A stretch of 64,000 nucleotides of DNA from Charina bottae (taxonomy: Eukaryota > Chordata > Lepidosauria > Squamata > Charinaidae), in contig JALMGJ010000018.1 in NCBI GenBank assembly GCA_023362775.1, positions 21,619,105-21,683,104 of the forward strand, read 5' to 3'. The first letter of the stretch is position 1. Each line of letters opens with the position of its first letter. The notes beneath the pieces were generated by a model. It did no database searches. It saw nothing but the letters and a program-made list of their open reading frames with translations, and was not told the origin of the DNA. Shown here piece after piece: positions 39,028 to 47,329 of this stretch. The position numbers were made by a program, and so were the translations under genes.

Positions 39028-42000
39028 CTAAAGAAGAAAGACAAGTTGCATGTCTAGGAAGAAGCTAAGAGGAAACTCTCCTGAACACGAGCCAGATGTC
39101 CTTCTGGGGGAACGCATGCAGGATCCCTCCCTGAATGGGAATCAGCATCATCCAACCTTCCCCATCCTGAAGTCCTTCCTCTGGGACTTCAACTCCCAGA
39201 ATCCTTAGCAAGCACAGCCATGCTGGGGAGGCCCCAGGTGGAGAAACCTGGTTCAAACTCTCAGGACTGGACCATCGGTCATATCCAGTCCCTTCTTCAC
39301 AAGGCTGCACAGCCTGGGCTTGTAGATTTGGATTTTAACCTCAGCTGGAAAAGTATCTAGGGGCGTCTAACCCTCTCCTTTCATTCCAGGGTCCAGCTCC
39401 ATAGATGTCTTGAGGGGTCACGAGGGAGGGGATCATCCCTGGCCTGGGAGAGTTCTCAACCTGGTTAGCCATAGCACGGAAGTTGAATCTTAGAGGCACT
39501 CCTCTCGGCTGGCGGTGGGGCGGTGGGGTCTGGCTGTTCCTCCTCCTCAGGAAGGGGCGCCTGGGTCCCGGCCTGTGAAACACCCACAACATGGAAAAAC
39601 CCCAAAAGGGAAGGAAAGTGGACGTAGCCCGTTTCCCCCGCTGCTCTGATCTGCCAAGAGGTCACCTGAATCTTTCTTGTAGGTCTGACACAGGATTCGC
39701 CTTTCCCAGCTACAACATGCTCAAAAGGCACTTCTACCATTTTTTAAAAATGTACAAAAGAGGGAGGAAAGAGGAAAGAGGGAGATTTATCCCAACTTCT
39801 GGCCATGTCAAGTTGTTAACAGGCTACAGCAATGTTTCTCAACTTTGGCAACTTGAAGACGTGTGGACGTCAACTCCCAGAATTCCCCAGCCAGCATGAA
39901 GTCCACACGTCTTCAAGTTGCCAAGGTTGGGAAACACAGGGCTACAGGGATGTGAAAGGGCAGGCTGGCCTATCTGCTGATTCTTCTGGCCTTTCAACGG
40001 CCAGGCCAAGCCATCCTTTTGGCTCTTTCTTCGCCTGCTGACGCACCGAGGGGCTGCCCGGTGGGGTCAAAGCAAACAAGCATTTTCAAAGGTCCAAAAT
40101 CCTGGTCTGCGTGTGTCGCAGATCACCTTTGGTGAGACTGTTGCTTCCGAATGAAAATTCCCTCCTGCAGATCCAAGATCTCACAGTCCGGTACCCAGAA
40201 ATCCAAGTGCCCAAGGAGGGGACGGAGGCTGTAGGGAAGCCAGAACACTTACCCCTTGAAGTGGCTGGCCTGGGGGTTAGACACAGAGACGGTCAGGACG
40301 GCCCCAGAAGTGGGCTGCGTTTGCCACCTGCCAGAAAAGCAAAGCCAGTCACTTTTCAGTTAAGACAGTCTCCCTTTTTTCCTGAAGAAAAGGGTATCTT
40401 CTTTGCTATTTACCTTCTCATCCTTGAAAGTTTCCCCTCCATTTTGGACTTGATTTGCTGTTGGGGGAACAGGAACGACAGGCATAGAAGTGAAAACAAG
40501 CAACATGCTTACAGGAAGAGAGGGCTGGCTACCAAGGAGGAGGCTAAGGGAGGAAGCTTCCTTGGCACCTGAGCGGGTCAATGTTTCCCACAACCACCAG
40601 CTTCTATTACTTAAAAAGAATTAGACCAATGTATTGAGGAATGGGGCCTCCATGTTCAAAGGCAGTCTACCGTGAGGCAGCAATGGTTGAAGACAAAGAG
40701 CAGGAGATTGCCCCGTCTCAGCATTTCTAAAACAACAGTAAGCAAGTAGAATTTTGACCTCATCCACAACTGTCTGTGAGTCTCCAGCAGAGGAGAAAAA
40801 AGTTATTCAACAGGGAACCCCAGGCAGACTGCTCTGCCTCAACTCCTCATCTGTAAAATGGGTAGATAATGAAGATCAGCTTTTCAGGATTATTGCAAGG
40901 AGTGGAGGAAAAGGAAACATGCCGGTGGGAAAATACTAAACGTGGCTAATTGTACACAGTTTCACTAATTGCTGTATGGATTTTTAGACTGACTGAAACC
41001 AGAGGGAGAGGCCGGTAAATTCCTCTTCATTTGGTGAATCTGCCACCCATGGCAGAAAAGGAGGCAAAGGCTGGGGAGGGGGTGGGGAGAGAGAAAGAAA
41101 ACTGACCCGTTTGTTGAAGCTGAACCTGGATTGGCTCTGGAAGAAAACCGGTGTTCGTTTTAATTGGAAGGGCCTGTTATGGGCAGGAAAAAAGGGCCTC
41201 CAATTAATAAATTTATTAATAAATTAATAAATGCAGCCATAGGTGCCGTTCCCAGGTCTGTAATCCAGTGTTTCTCAACCTTGGGCACTTTCAGATGTGT
41301 GGACTTCAACTCCCATCTGAAAGTGCCCAAGGTTGAGAAACACTGCTGTAATCTGAAGTGAGGTGTGCACGAAGTTTGTTATTTGAGGTTGCAGAGTGTC
41401 AGAGTTCCCAAGATTTGGAGGCACACTGACATGCTCCTTCGGTCTCCCACCGGGGCCTCAAATTCACCCTCTCCCTGCCGCCTCGCCTGGACACCGAAGC
41501 CTCCTCGGAAAACCAACTGGAGGCTCAGAGACGGCCCCGCGCCCCGCGTTTAAACCAACCAACCTCCGAAATGGCGGAGACGACCCTGCAGCTTTGAAGG
41601 CTTCGGCTCTTGCAGGCGCTTCTGGCGGGGGGCCGGCGGGGGCTCCATCGCGGTCCCTGCCCGGGGGGACTTTCCCTGCCTTGTCCTGGAAAGCAGACAC
41701 AGCAGCTGACCGCCTTCCCTGCTCTGGCCTCAGCAGGGCTGGGTTTCGGCAACTCAGAGCCCCTTGGGGAGGGGGGAGGGGGGCCCTGCTCCTACCTGCT
41801 GGGCAAAGGCTGCCCGGTTGAGGGGGCTCCTGCCCTGCATCTGCCCAGCTGCTCTGGGCCCTGGGCCGCTCATCCTACTCCAGAAGGGCTTCCGGGTCCA
41901 TTGCGGCTTCCTAAATCCTCTGGGAAATCTGCTAGATCCTAAAGGAGCACCACCTTTTGATTGGGGTTCCTGGGGTAGAATACAAATTCTCTACCACCCA

Positions 42001-43557
42001 CCCCTAGATGTGTTAATCCACAGTGTTTGCCCCCCCCCATCCCGTCGTCCCCACCCTTTGGCAGAAATTGCTGGAGGCCCCAAGACTTCATCCTCTTCCA
42101 TCTGCAGGCCAGTTTTTCAAATGAGAAATGAGTTTTTCCCCAATCAGAGGGAGACCTTCTAAGGGCATTCACACATGCAAAGCCACCCCGAGCTTCACTG
42201 AATCCAGTCTTCAGTTCCCCCAAGGGGAGTCCCCAAACTGAGCCTGGGTACAATGGCACGCTCCTGGCGCTGCTCCCCAGTACCCACTTGCCAGCAATTC
42301 GGGACTGATATGCCACCTCCTTCAGCCCTTCCCCAGGAGGGCACCAGATTGGGGAGGCCTCTCTCCGACTCTCTCCCTCGGCCCACCTGGCAGGGCTGGT
42401 AGGACCCAGCTCAGGAATCGGGGCCTCCTGTTGCCGGAGGCAGCGTTCCCGTTCTTCAGCTGCTGCCTCCAGGGGTTGTTCCGCTGCGTCCGCCCCTTCT
42501 GGTTGCGCTTGATGATGTCGTCTAAAGAGGGCACAGACACAGCCCTTGCACTCCTGCGCCACCTTCCCCAGGGCACGCGCAAGGCAGCTCAACAGAAAAA
42601 CCCGGCAAACCCCCGGCCAGAGCGGTAAAGCGGGTTGCAAGGGGTCACTTACTGTACCCGGTGCGTTAAAAACAAAAATCCTCGCGTTTCAGTGGACAGG
42701 ACGCTTACCGGAAGCAAGAGCCGACACCAAGGGCATCGCACCCCAAGGATTTCAAGAGCTTGGGCGAAGGGAGAGGGGACCCGGTGTGATTCCTTGCCCT
42801 GTTACACTAGTACAGCCAGGAACGTTAACCCTCTCCAGGAACGCTCCTGGAACGGGATGGAGACGCTTTGCCGCCGCCTTGTTTTCCCACTCCCCAAACC
42901 AGCTCTGGCAGCCGCCGGGCCCGGGCCGGGAGATATTTCCAGCCGGCTGACTTCACGGAGGGCCAGGATGTGCCCGGCGGATCCCGTGCCAGGGAAATGC
43001 CTGGCCGCACGGCTAATCCCGCTCAACGGAGGCGCTGGCAGGGCGCCGGCTCTATTTCTGGCCGTTGGAGCTTGGAAGCGCGACGGGGAGGGGGGGCGAA
43101 ACGCCCCTTTGCGGAGGGGAGGGGGGAGACCGAAGCGCGGGGACGGAGGGGGGGGGGAGGTCTAGAAGAAGAGGCAGAAAAGTGAAGGGGGAGAACAGCC
43201 GGTGACGGGGTTGAAGTGTCTGTTTTCGGGGGGGGGGTGGCTTCGGCCGGAGTTAACAGCGTGGGAAAGGACAGTTTTGGGGTTCCGGAGCACTGCGAGA
43301 ACGAACTTTCCTTGACCCCCCCCCCCCCATGCTGGCTCCCACCGGGCGGCTGAAGGGCAGTCGGAGGGTGTCTCAGCTGTGGCTGCCCCACCCCGCCTTC
43401 CTTATCCGGTCCCCAAGCGAGAAGGCAGTCGGCGCCCCCCGAAACGCAGCCCCCGACCCTTTCCCCGGGGGCGGAAATCCTCACCCAGAGACAGATCGAT
43501 CTCCTCACGGGGGGCGCCGGCGCCCGGCTCTTGCTCCCCGGCGCCTGGCACCTCCAT
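38932..43557 (-). CDS. UIF/FYTTD1-family mRNA-export adaptor, nine coding exons; candidate LUZP4 ortholog
   Basis: Predicted 288-residue protein assembled from nine exons (43485-43557, 42387-42521, 41796-41938, 41564-41685, 41107-41173, 40414-40457, 40253-40327, 39461-39572, 38932-39027). All have GT-AG sites and compatible phases, and the total is 867 nt including the stop. Residues 20-29, IDLSLDDIIK, are a UAP56/DDX39-binding motif as in ALYREF and UIF. Residues 196-213 (WQTQ..SGAVLTVSVSNP), 242-257 (PRGVPLRFNFRAMANQ) and 258-266 (TSVTMNERF) match FYTTD1's C-terminal blocks in order, and SPLNR in exon 3 matches FYTTD1 SPMNR. FYTTD1 is about 318 residues, so this is essentially full length. 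Such proteins link spliced mRNA to UAP56 and NXF1 in the nucleus. The gene is divergent from LRCH2, in the place of human LUZP4. It differs enough from FYTTD1 to be a paralog rather than FYTTD1 itself. Exon 4 is the least certain. Confidence 0.85.
39461..39572 (-). CDS. UIF-like gene exon 8
   Basis: Acceptor 'gtttcacag' before 39572; donor CAG|GTTGAG after 39461. It encodes a Pro/Arg-rich segment (PRRPFLRRRNSQTPPP) and then PRGVPLRFNF, close to FYTTD1 PKGVPLQFDI. It completes a codon split after two bases and ends in phase 0. Confidence 0.88.
39830..39939. mobile_element. hAT-type palindromic MITE with perfect 8-bp TSD
   Basis: In intron 7 of the UIF-like gene. Ends 'caatgtttctcaact' and 'ttgggaaacacag' are mutated, but the 8-bp duplication 'ggctacag' (39822-39829 and 39940-39947) is exact. 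Confidence 0.9.
40253..40327 (-). CDS. UIF-like gene exon 7
   Basis: Acceptor 'gcttttctggcag', donor AAGGG|GTAAGTG. It encodes WQTQPTSGAVLTVSVSNP and then QASHFKG; FYTTD1 has WRTSTTNGGILTVSIDNP. This is the strongest single similarity block. It begins with the last base of a split codon and ends after two bases. Confidence 0.9.
40414..40457 (-). CDS. UIF-like gene exon 6 (44 nt)
   Basis: Acceptor 'cctgttcccccaacag', donor GAGAAG|GTAAAT. The small exon encodes QIKSKMEGKLSRMR plus a split Arg. Only this phase reads through into the WQTQ block without a stop or shift. It corresponds to FYTTD1 LDDVVAKRTRQ before WRT. Confidence 0.8.
41107..41173 (-). CDS. UIF-like gene exon 5
   Basis: Acceptor 'ttttttcctgcccataacag', donor AAACGG|GTCAGT. 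It encodes PFQLKRTPVFFQSQSRFSFN then KR, comparable in place and character to FYTTD1 TRQATFLFRRGLK (aromatic and basic). It completes a codon split after two bases and ends in phase 0. Confidence 0.75.
41266..41345. mobile_element. Very short hAT MITE hairpin with perfect 8-bp TSD
   Basis: 80 bp in intron 4 of the UIF-like gene. The arms 'cagtgtttctcaaccttggg' to 'ctttcagatg' are exactly complementary to the other arm. The target duplication 'ctgtaatc' (41258-41265 and 41346-41353) is exact. The arm variant 'ttgggcactttcagatg' is private to this copy and present in both arms. Confidence 0.94.
41564..41685 (-). CDS. UIF-like gene exon 4 (frame uncertain)
   Basis: Acceptor 'tctgctttccag', donor CGGAG|GTTGGT (weak). 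Its length satisfies the phases of both neighbours (starts phase 0, ends after two bases). In that frame it encodes a Pro/Ala/Gly-rich segment with no resemblance to FYTTD1. The next frame reads a basic Lys/Arg/Gln/Pro-rich peptide (APRQKRLQEPKPSKLQGR) with more typical codon choice. The exon is probably real, but its reading frame or exact limits need transcript evidence. Confidence 0.5.
41796..41938 (-). CDS. UIF-like gene exon 3
   Basis: Acceptor 'ggtggtgctcctttag', donor CAGCAG|GTAGGA. It encodes a basic, aromatic segment (SSRFPRGFRKPQWTRKPFWS) ending GRSPLNRAAFAQQ, comparable with FYTTD1 GISPMNRPPLSDK at the end of its third exon. It completes the codon split in exon 2 and ends in phase 0. 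Confidence 0.8.
42387..42521 (-). CDS. UIF-like gene exon 2
   Basis: Acceptor 'tgtgccctctttag'; the exon begins AC GAC ATC ATC AAG and supplies the second half of the UAP56-binding motif (DDIIK). It then encodes a basic region (KRNQKGRTQRNNPWRQQLKN). The donor is CTGCCAG|GTGGGC. The break inside the motif, after one base of the first Asp codon, is also how I remember FYTTD1 being split. Confidence 0.88.
43485..43557 (-). CDS. UIF-like gene exon 1 (start codon)
   Basis: The ATG at 43557 has strong Kozak context (gagccATGG) and is the only in-frame ATG before the motif. The exon encodes 24 residues: a short Gly/Ala/Pro/Glu-rich leader, then EEIDLSL. The donor CTGG|GTGAGG leaves one base of the Asp codon, which exon 2 completes. 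It lies in a CpG island (about 43.0-44.9 kb). Confidence 0.87.
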
Positions 43558-44399
43558 GGCTCTGGGGACGGACGGGGAAGGGGGCAGGCCCAGGCCGCCG
43601 TCGGGTATCCCAGCCCCGCCCCGCCCCGCCCCGCCCGGGGGTCGCCAGCAGCCGGTCGGGCGCAGCGCGGCCCGGAGCCTCCTCGTCCCGGGCGGGAGAG
43701 CGCACAGCTGAGCCAAGCAGCCGCGGACAGCGGGGTCCCTCCCCCGGCCTCCCTTCCGAAGCCACTCGAGAGAAGCGAACGCCTCTTCCCCCCTTTCATT
43801 AATTTCCCTTTCATGGAGGAGGTCAGCCCCGAGAACCGCGGGCCAAGGTGCACCCCCCTCTGGGCGAAGTTGGGGCCCCCTTCGATTCTACCGAGGGTCC
43901 TCAGGGCTCCGTGCCCTGAGCCCGGGACGCCCGCGAAGTTCAGGAAAGAACCCAACAGCAGCTCGCGGGGGGCGCGGGGACCCAGCCGCTCGGTTCGTCT
44001 GCCGGAGGCAGGCAGGCAGGCGCCGCGGCTTGCGGAATTGGGGCTCCCCGGTTAGAGGAGCAGCAACAGCCCCCCCTCCCCGAAAGGGGCACCTCCGGCA
44101 GGGCGGGCCTGGCCGGTGGCCCCACATGTCCTTCGCTTGGTTGCCCCGTGCCCGGGTTGGAAGCGCCGCCCGAATGCAGAGAAAGACAGGGCCGCCGCCT
44201 TTATTACTTGCACCCTCCGAATTACGGCCGCCGCCCACCCTCGAGCAGCCAGAGGGGAAGCCCTCTTCTCCCGCCCCTCCGGACCCCTCCCTGCCGCCGG
44301 AGCCCGAGCGCCCCCCGCGCCTCCCCGCAAGAGGATCGGGCCGCGAGCCCCCGCCCCAGCTCTCGCGGGAGAGGGAGGCGGGGAGGGGGCGGCCGGGCC

Positions 44400-44870
44400 G
44401 GCGCTCGGGGCACCAGCCGCATCTGCGTGTTGGGCCCCTCCAGCATGAAGCAGGGAAGACCCTTTCGCCGAGGAAAACGGCGTAGGACAGGAGCGCCTCC
44501 GGCTCGCGCGAAGCCGCCTCGAAGAAGCGCGGGCGCCGCCCTCGCAATCCAGGTAGAGCCGGAGGCGGCCGGCAGGAGGGAGGTCCTCCGGCAGCAGAGC
44601 CCAGACGCCCCTCTGCGCGGCCCCCGCCCCCGGCCCCCTCCTCCTCCTCCCCGCGGACCCCTTCATCACCCCCACGCCCAGCGTGCCCACCCCCCGAGGT
44701 CACCTCCACCTGGCAGCAGTGCTTCCCCCAGGACGCGGGGCGTGGTGTCGAAGGCCGGGGGCGGATGGCCGGGCTGCTGCCCAAGTTGGCGGCGGCGTGG
44801 GTCACGATCTTTCTGGAGGCGGACAGCAGCAGGTGGGAATGGGCCGACACGCGATCCAGAGTCACGTTGG
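44400..44870 (-). pseudogene. PRY-SPRY (B30.2) pseudo-exon, several frameshifts
   Basis: After an acceptor-like 'cctcttcaag' (ending 44871), the minus strand encodes recognisable PRY-SPRY pieces in order but in different frames. They are a NVTLD...LLLS start, an FDT..VLG piece, a QVEV piece, a TLGVGVMK piece, a VWALLPE...RLYLDCEGG piece, an RFFEA...GERVFP piece and a final TQMRLVP piece. At least five frame changes occur in about 420 bases, several at C or G runs. No RING, B-box or coiled-coil exon was found upstream. It is most likely a decayed TRIM/butyrophilin-type B30.2 exon; assembly indels are the alternative. Confidence 0.75.
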
Positions 44871-45188
44871 CTTGAAGAGGAAGAGGAGAGAGAAACCGTT
44901 TCACCAGTGGGGCCAAACCCCATTCTCCGGCTTGGCTCAGACCAGCTGGGGCTGCTGGGAGTTGTAGTTCGGGTATCCCTGGAGAGCCACTGCCCCCTGC
45001 CCCACAAGACAGACCAGGAAGGCTTGGCCGGTGGGGGCGATCCCTTATTCCCCACCTGGAAGCCAGCAGGCTTGGGAGGAGGCGGCTGGCCCTCCCTGCT
45101 GTGCCGGGAGGCACAGCATACTTCCCTCTGGTTAGTATGGAGAAGAGAGGAAGACACTCTTTCCGACAGAGGTTTGCACCCAGGCCTT

Positions 45189-45985
45189 TTGTTGTTGTTG
45201 TTCAGTGGTTTAGTCGGGTCCGACTGTTCGTGACCCCATGGACCATAGCACGCCAGGCCTTCCTGTCCTCCACTGTCTCCCGGAGTTTACTCAAATTCAT
45301 GTTCATGTTCATTACATTGGTGATGCTATCTAACCATCTCATCCTCGACCGTCCCCTTCTCCTTTTGCCTTCAGTCTTTCCCAGCATCAGGGTCTTTTCC
45401 AGGGAGTCCTCTCTTCACATTATGTCTATGAAGGTTCTCAGTCATCCAGGTGGAATTGTCTGTAGCTTGAATCATGTCAACTGGATTTCTATTTTCTTAG
45501 TGGAAACGTTTCGCTCCTTATCCAAGGAGCTTCTTCAGTCTGAGCAAAGTTGGTAAGGGATTACCTTACCCTTACCAACTTTGCTCAGACTGAAGAAGCT
45601 CCTTGGATAAGGAGCGAAACGTTTCCACTAAGAAAATAGAAATCCAGTTGACATGATTCAAGCTACAGACTCTCTTCACATTAGGTGGCCAAAGTATTTG
45701 AGCTTCAGCTTCAGCATCTGTCCTTCCAATGAGCAGTCAGGGTTGATTTCCTTCAGGATTGACTGGTTTGACCTCCTTGCAGTCCAAGGGACTCTCAAGA
45801 GTCTTCTCCAGCACCCTATCTGGCAGGGCAGTGCCATCATACCCAGTAAACCCCCTTGTTGCCTTCTTTTCTTGCACAGCTCAAAGGCACCACCATCTGT
45901 CTGGCCAAGGGCTCTCAGGGCTTCAACCCCATGGAGTAATTTTTTGGACAAAATAGTGGCCATTTTCACACATGAAACATGCACT
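45189..45985 (-). mobile_element. BovB (RTE) LINE fragment, split by a palindromic insertion
   Basis: Reverse orientation: the minus strand encodes the BovB C-terminal block (MLGKTEGKRRRGRSRMRWLD, then LSKLRETVEDRKAW) at 45387-45202. On the far side of the insertion it encodes an upstream RT segment ending LKLKYFGHLM (about 45984-45676). The two halves join cleanly once 45423-45669 is removed. Confidence 0.85.
45423..45669. mobile_element. Palindromic Penelope-like insertion 1, 14-bp TSD
   Basis: A unit starting 'tgtctatgaaggttctcagt' runs to 'gcaaagttggtaaggg', then turns back as its own reverse complement to 'catgattcaagctaca'. The arms are about 110 bases. The host BovB sequence 'ctctcttcacatta' is duplicated at 45409-45422 and 45670-45683. 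The inner hairpin core is 'ctgaagaa' with GCTCCTT/AAGGAGC (45598-45604 with 45609-45615) and then GAAAC. It has no coding capacity. Confidence 0.85.
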
Positions 45986-46094
45986 ACAAATGTTTCTGGT
46001 GTGGAGTCCTTGGTGCTCTCTGAGCTTGGTGGTTTTTTAAAAATTTTATTTTCTATCCCACCTTTATTATTTTTATAAATAACTAGAGGCGGTG

Positions 46095-47068
46095 AACATA
46101 CCCAATACTCCTTCCTCCTCCTATTTTCCTCACAACAACCACCCTGTGAGGTGAGTTGGGCTGAGACAGGGACTGGCCCAAGGTCACCCAGCCGGCTTTC
46201 ATGCCTGAGGCGGGACTAGAACTCTCAGGCTCCTGTCTATGAAGGTTCTCAGTCATCCAGGTGGAATTGTCTGTAGCTTGAATCATGTCAACTGGATTTC
46301 TCTTTTCTTAATGGAAACGTTTTGCTCCTTATCCAAGGGGCTTCTTCAGTCTGAGCAAAGTTGGTAAGGGAATCCTAAACTAGGAACATATTTAGGATTC
46401 CCTTACCAACTTTGCTCAGACTGAAGAAGCCCCTTGGATAAGGAGCGAAACGTTTCCATTAAGAAAATAGAAATCCAGTTGACATGATTCAAGCTACATC
46501 TCAGGCTCCTGGTTTGCCATTGGCTCCTTCCTAGGGCTGAGAGAGAGGGACTGGCCCACGGTCACCTAGCCAGCTTCATCCGTAAGGCGGAACTAGAACT
46601 CTCAGTCTCCTGGTTTGCCATTGGCTCCTTCCTAGGGCTGAGAGAGAGGGACTGGCCCACGGTCACCTAGCCAGCTTCATCCGTAAGGCGGAACTAGAAC
46701 TCTCAGCCTCCTGGTTTGCCATTGGCTCCTTGCTAGGGCTGAGAGAGAGTGACTGGCCCACGGTCACCTAGCCAGCTTCATCCGTAAGGCGGAACTAGAA
46801 CTCTCAGTCTCCTGGTTTGCCATTGGCTCCTTCCTAGGGCTGAGAGACAGGGACCGGCCCAAGGTCACCCAGCCAGTTTTCGTGCCTGAGGTGGGACTAG
46901 AACTCTCAGTCTCCTGGTTTGCCATTGGCTCCTTCCTAGGGCTGAGAGACAGGGACTGGCCCAAGGTCACCCAGCCGGTTTTCGTGCCTAAGGCAGGACT
47001 AGAACTCTCAGTCTCCTGGTTTCTAGCCCATTGCCTTAACGGCTTAACCACTAGACCAAACTGGCTTG
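46095..47068 (-). repeat. Sauria-type SINE with about seven body units, split by an insertion
   Basis: On the minus strand the tRNA-like head ('tggtctagtggttaagccgt', 'gagttctagtccc' style) is at 47068-46990. The body unit is then repeated; equivalent 'actagaact' positions on the plus strand are 46592, 46693, 46794, 46896 and 46998 (spacing 101, 101, 102, 102), with further units on the other side of the insertion 46236-46498. Open frames across it are repeat translations. Confidence 0.85.
46236..46498. mobile_element. Palindromic Penelope-like insertion 2, 13-bp TSD
   Basis: Same unit and fold-back as insertion 1, inserted in the SINE array. The host sequence 'tctcaggctcctg' is duplicated at 46223-46235 and 46499-46511. 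Its two arms share variants absent from insertion 1 (gccccttggat for gctccttggat; ccattaag for ccactaag), so the arms are copies of each other. Confidence 0.85.
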
Positions 47069-47329
47069 CAGACGTTTGATTACCTGACTAGGTAACATCA
47101 TCAGTGCGAGGGAGTGTGGGGTTGGATGAACTACCAAGGAGAAAACGACACCCCCACCAACACTGGCAGGGCAACCTCCTGTATATGAACACCTAATTCC
47201 ATAGGACATTCCTTGACGCTCTATCAGAAGAAAGGAAGCAGCAGCCCAGAAATATACAGCTGAGATCTCCTGTTCTTAGCGTTTTTTAAAAGGTGCGCAT
47301 GAAATTCGGGGGGCTTGAAAAGGAAATGA

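Larger units (their letters stand above)
43000..44900 (-). promoter_or_regulatory. CpG island over exon 1 of the UIF-like gene
   Basis: Long GC- and CpG-rich stretch with many GC boxes around exon 1. It extends upstream across the PRY-SPRY pseudo-exon towards LRCH2. No TATA box was noted. Some of the richness on the right side may come from the pseudo-exon itself. Confidence 0.6.

Noticed and set aside
42643..42721. Alternative first exons of the UIF-like gene ending at GTAAGC (about 42708) or GTAAGTG (about 42652)
   Set aside because: Both are good-looking minus-strand donors, but the sequence before them does not supply the IDLSL half of the motif, whereas 43485-43557 does with correct phase. 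They could still be alternative non-coding exons.
43023..43955. 310-codon minus-strand open frame as a gene
   Set aside because: CpG-island DNA has few stops. The real coding sequence here is exon 1 of the UIF-like gene (43485-43557) in a different frame with splice support.
43888..45114. 408-codon minus-strand open frame as a gene
   Set aside because: It spans the PRY-SPRY pseudo-exon, its acceptor and unrelated GC-rich DNA. Only parts of the B30.2 motifs are in this frame, so it is a GC-rich open frame, not a protein.
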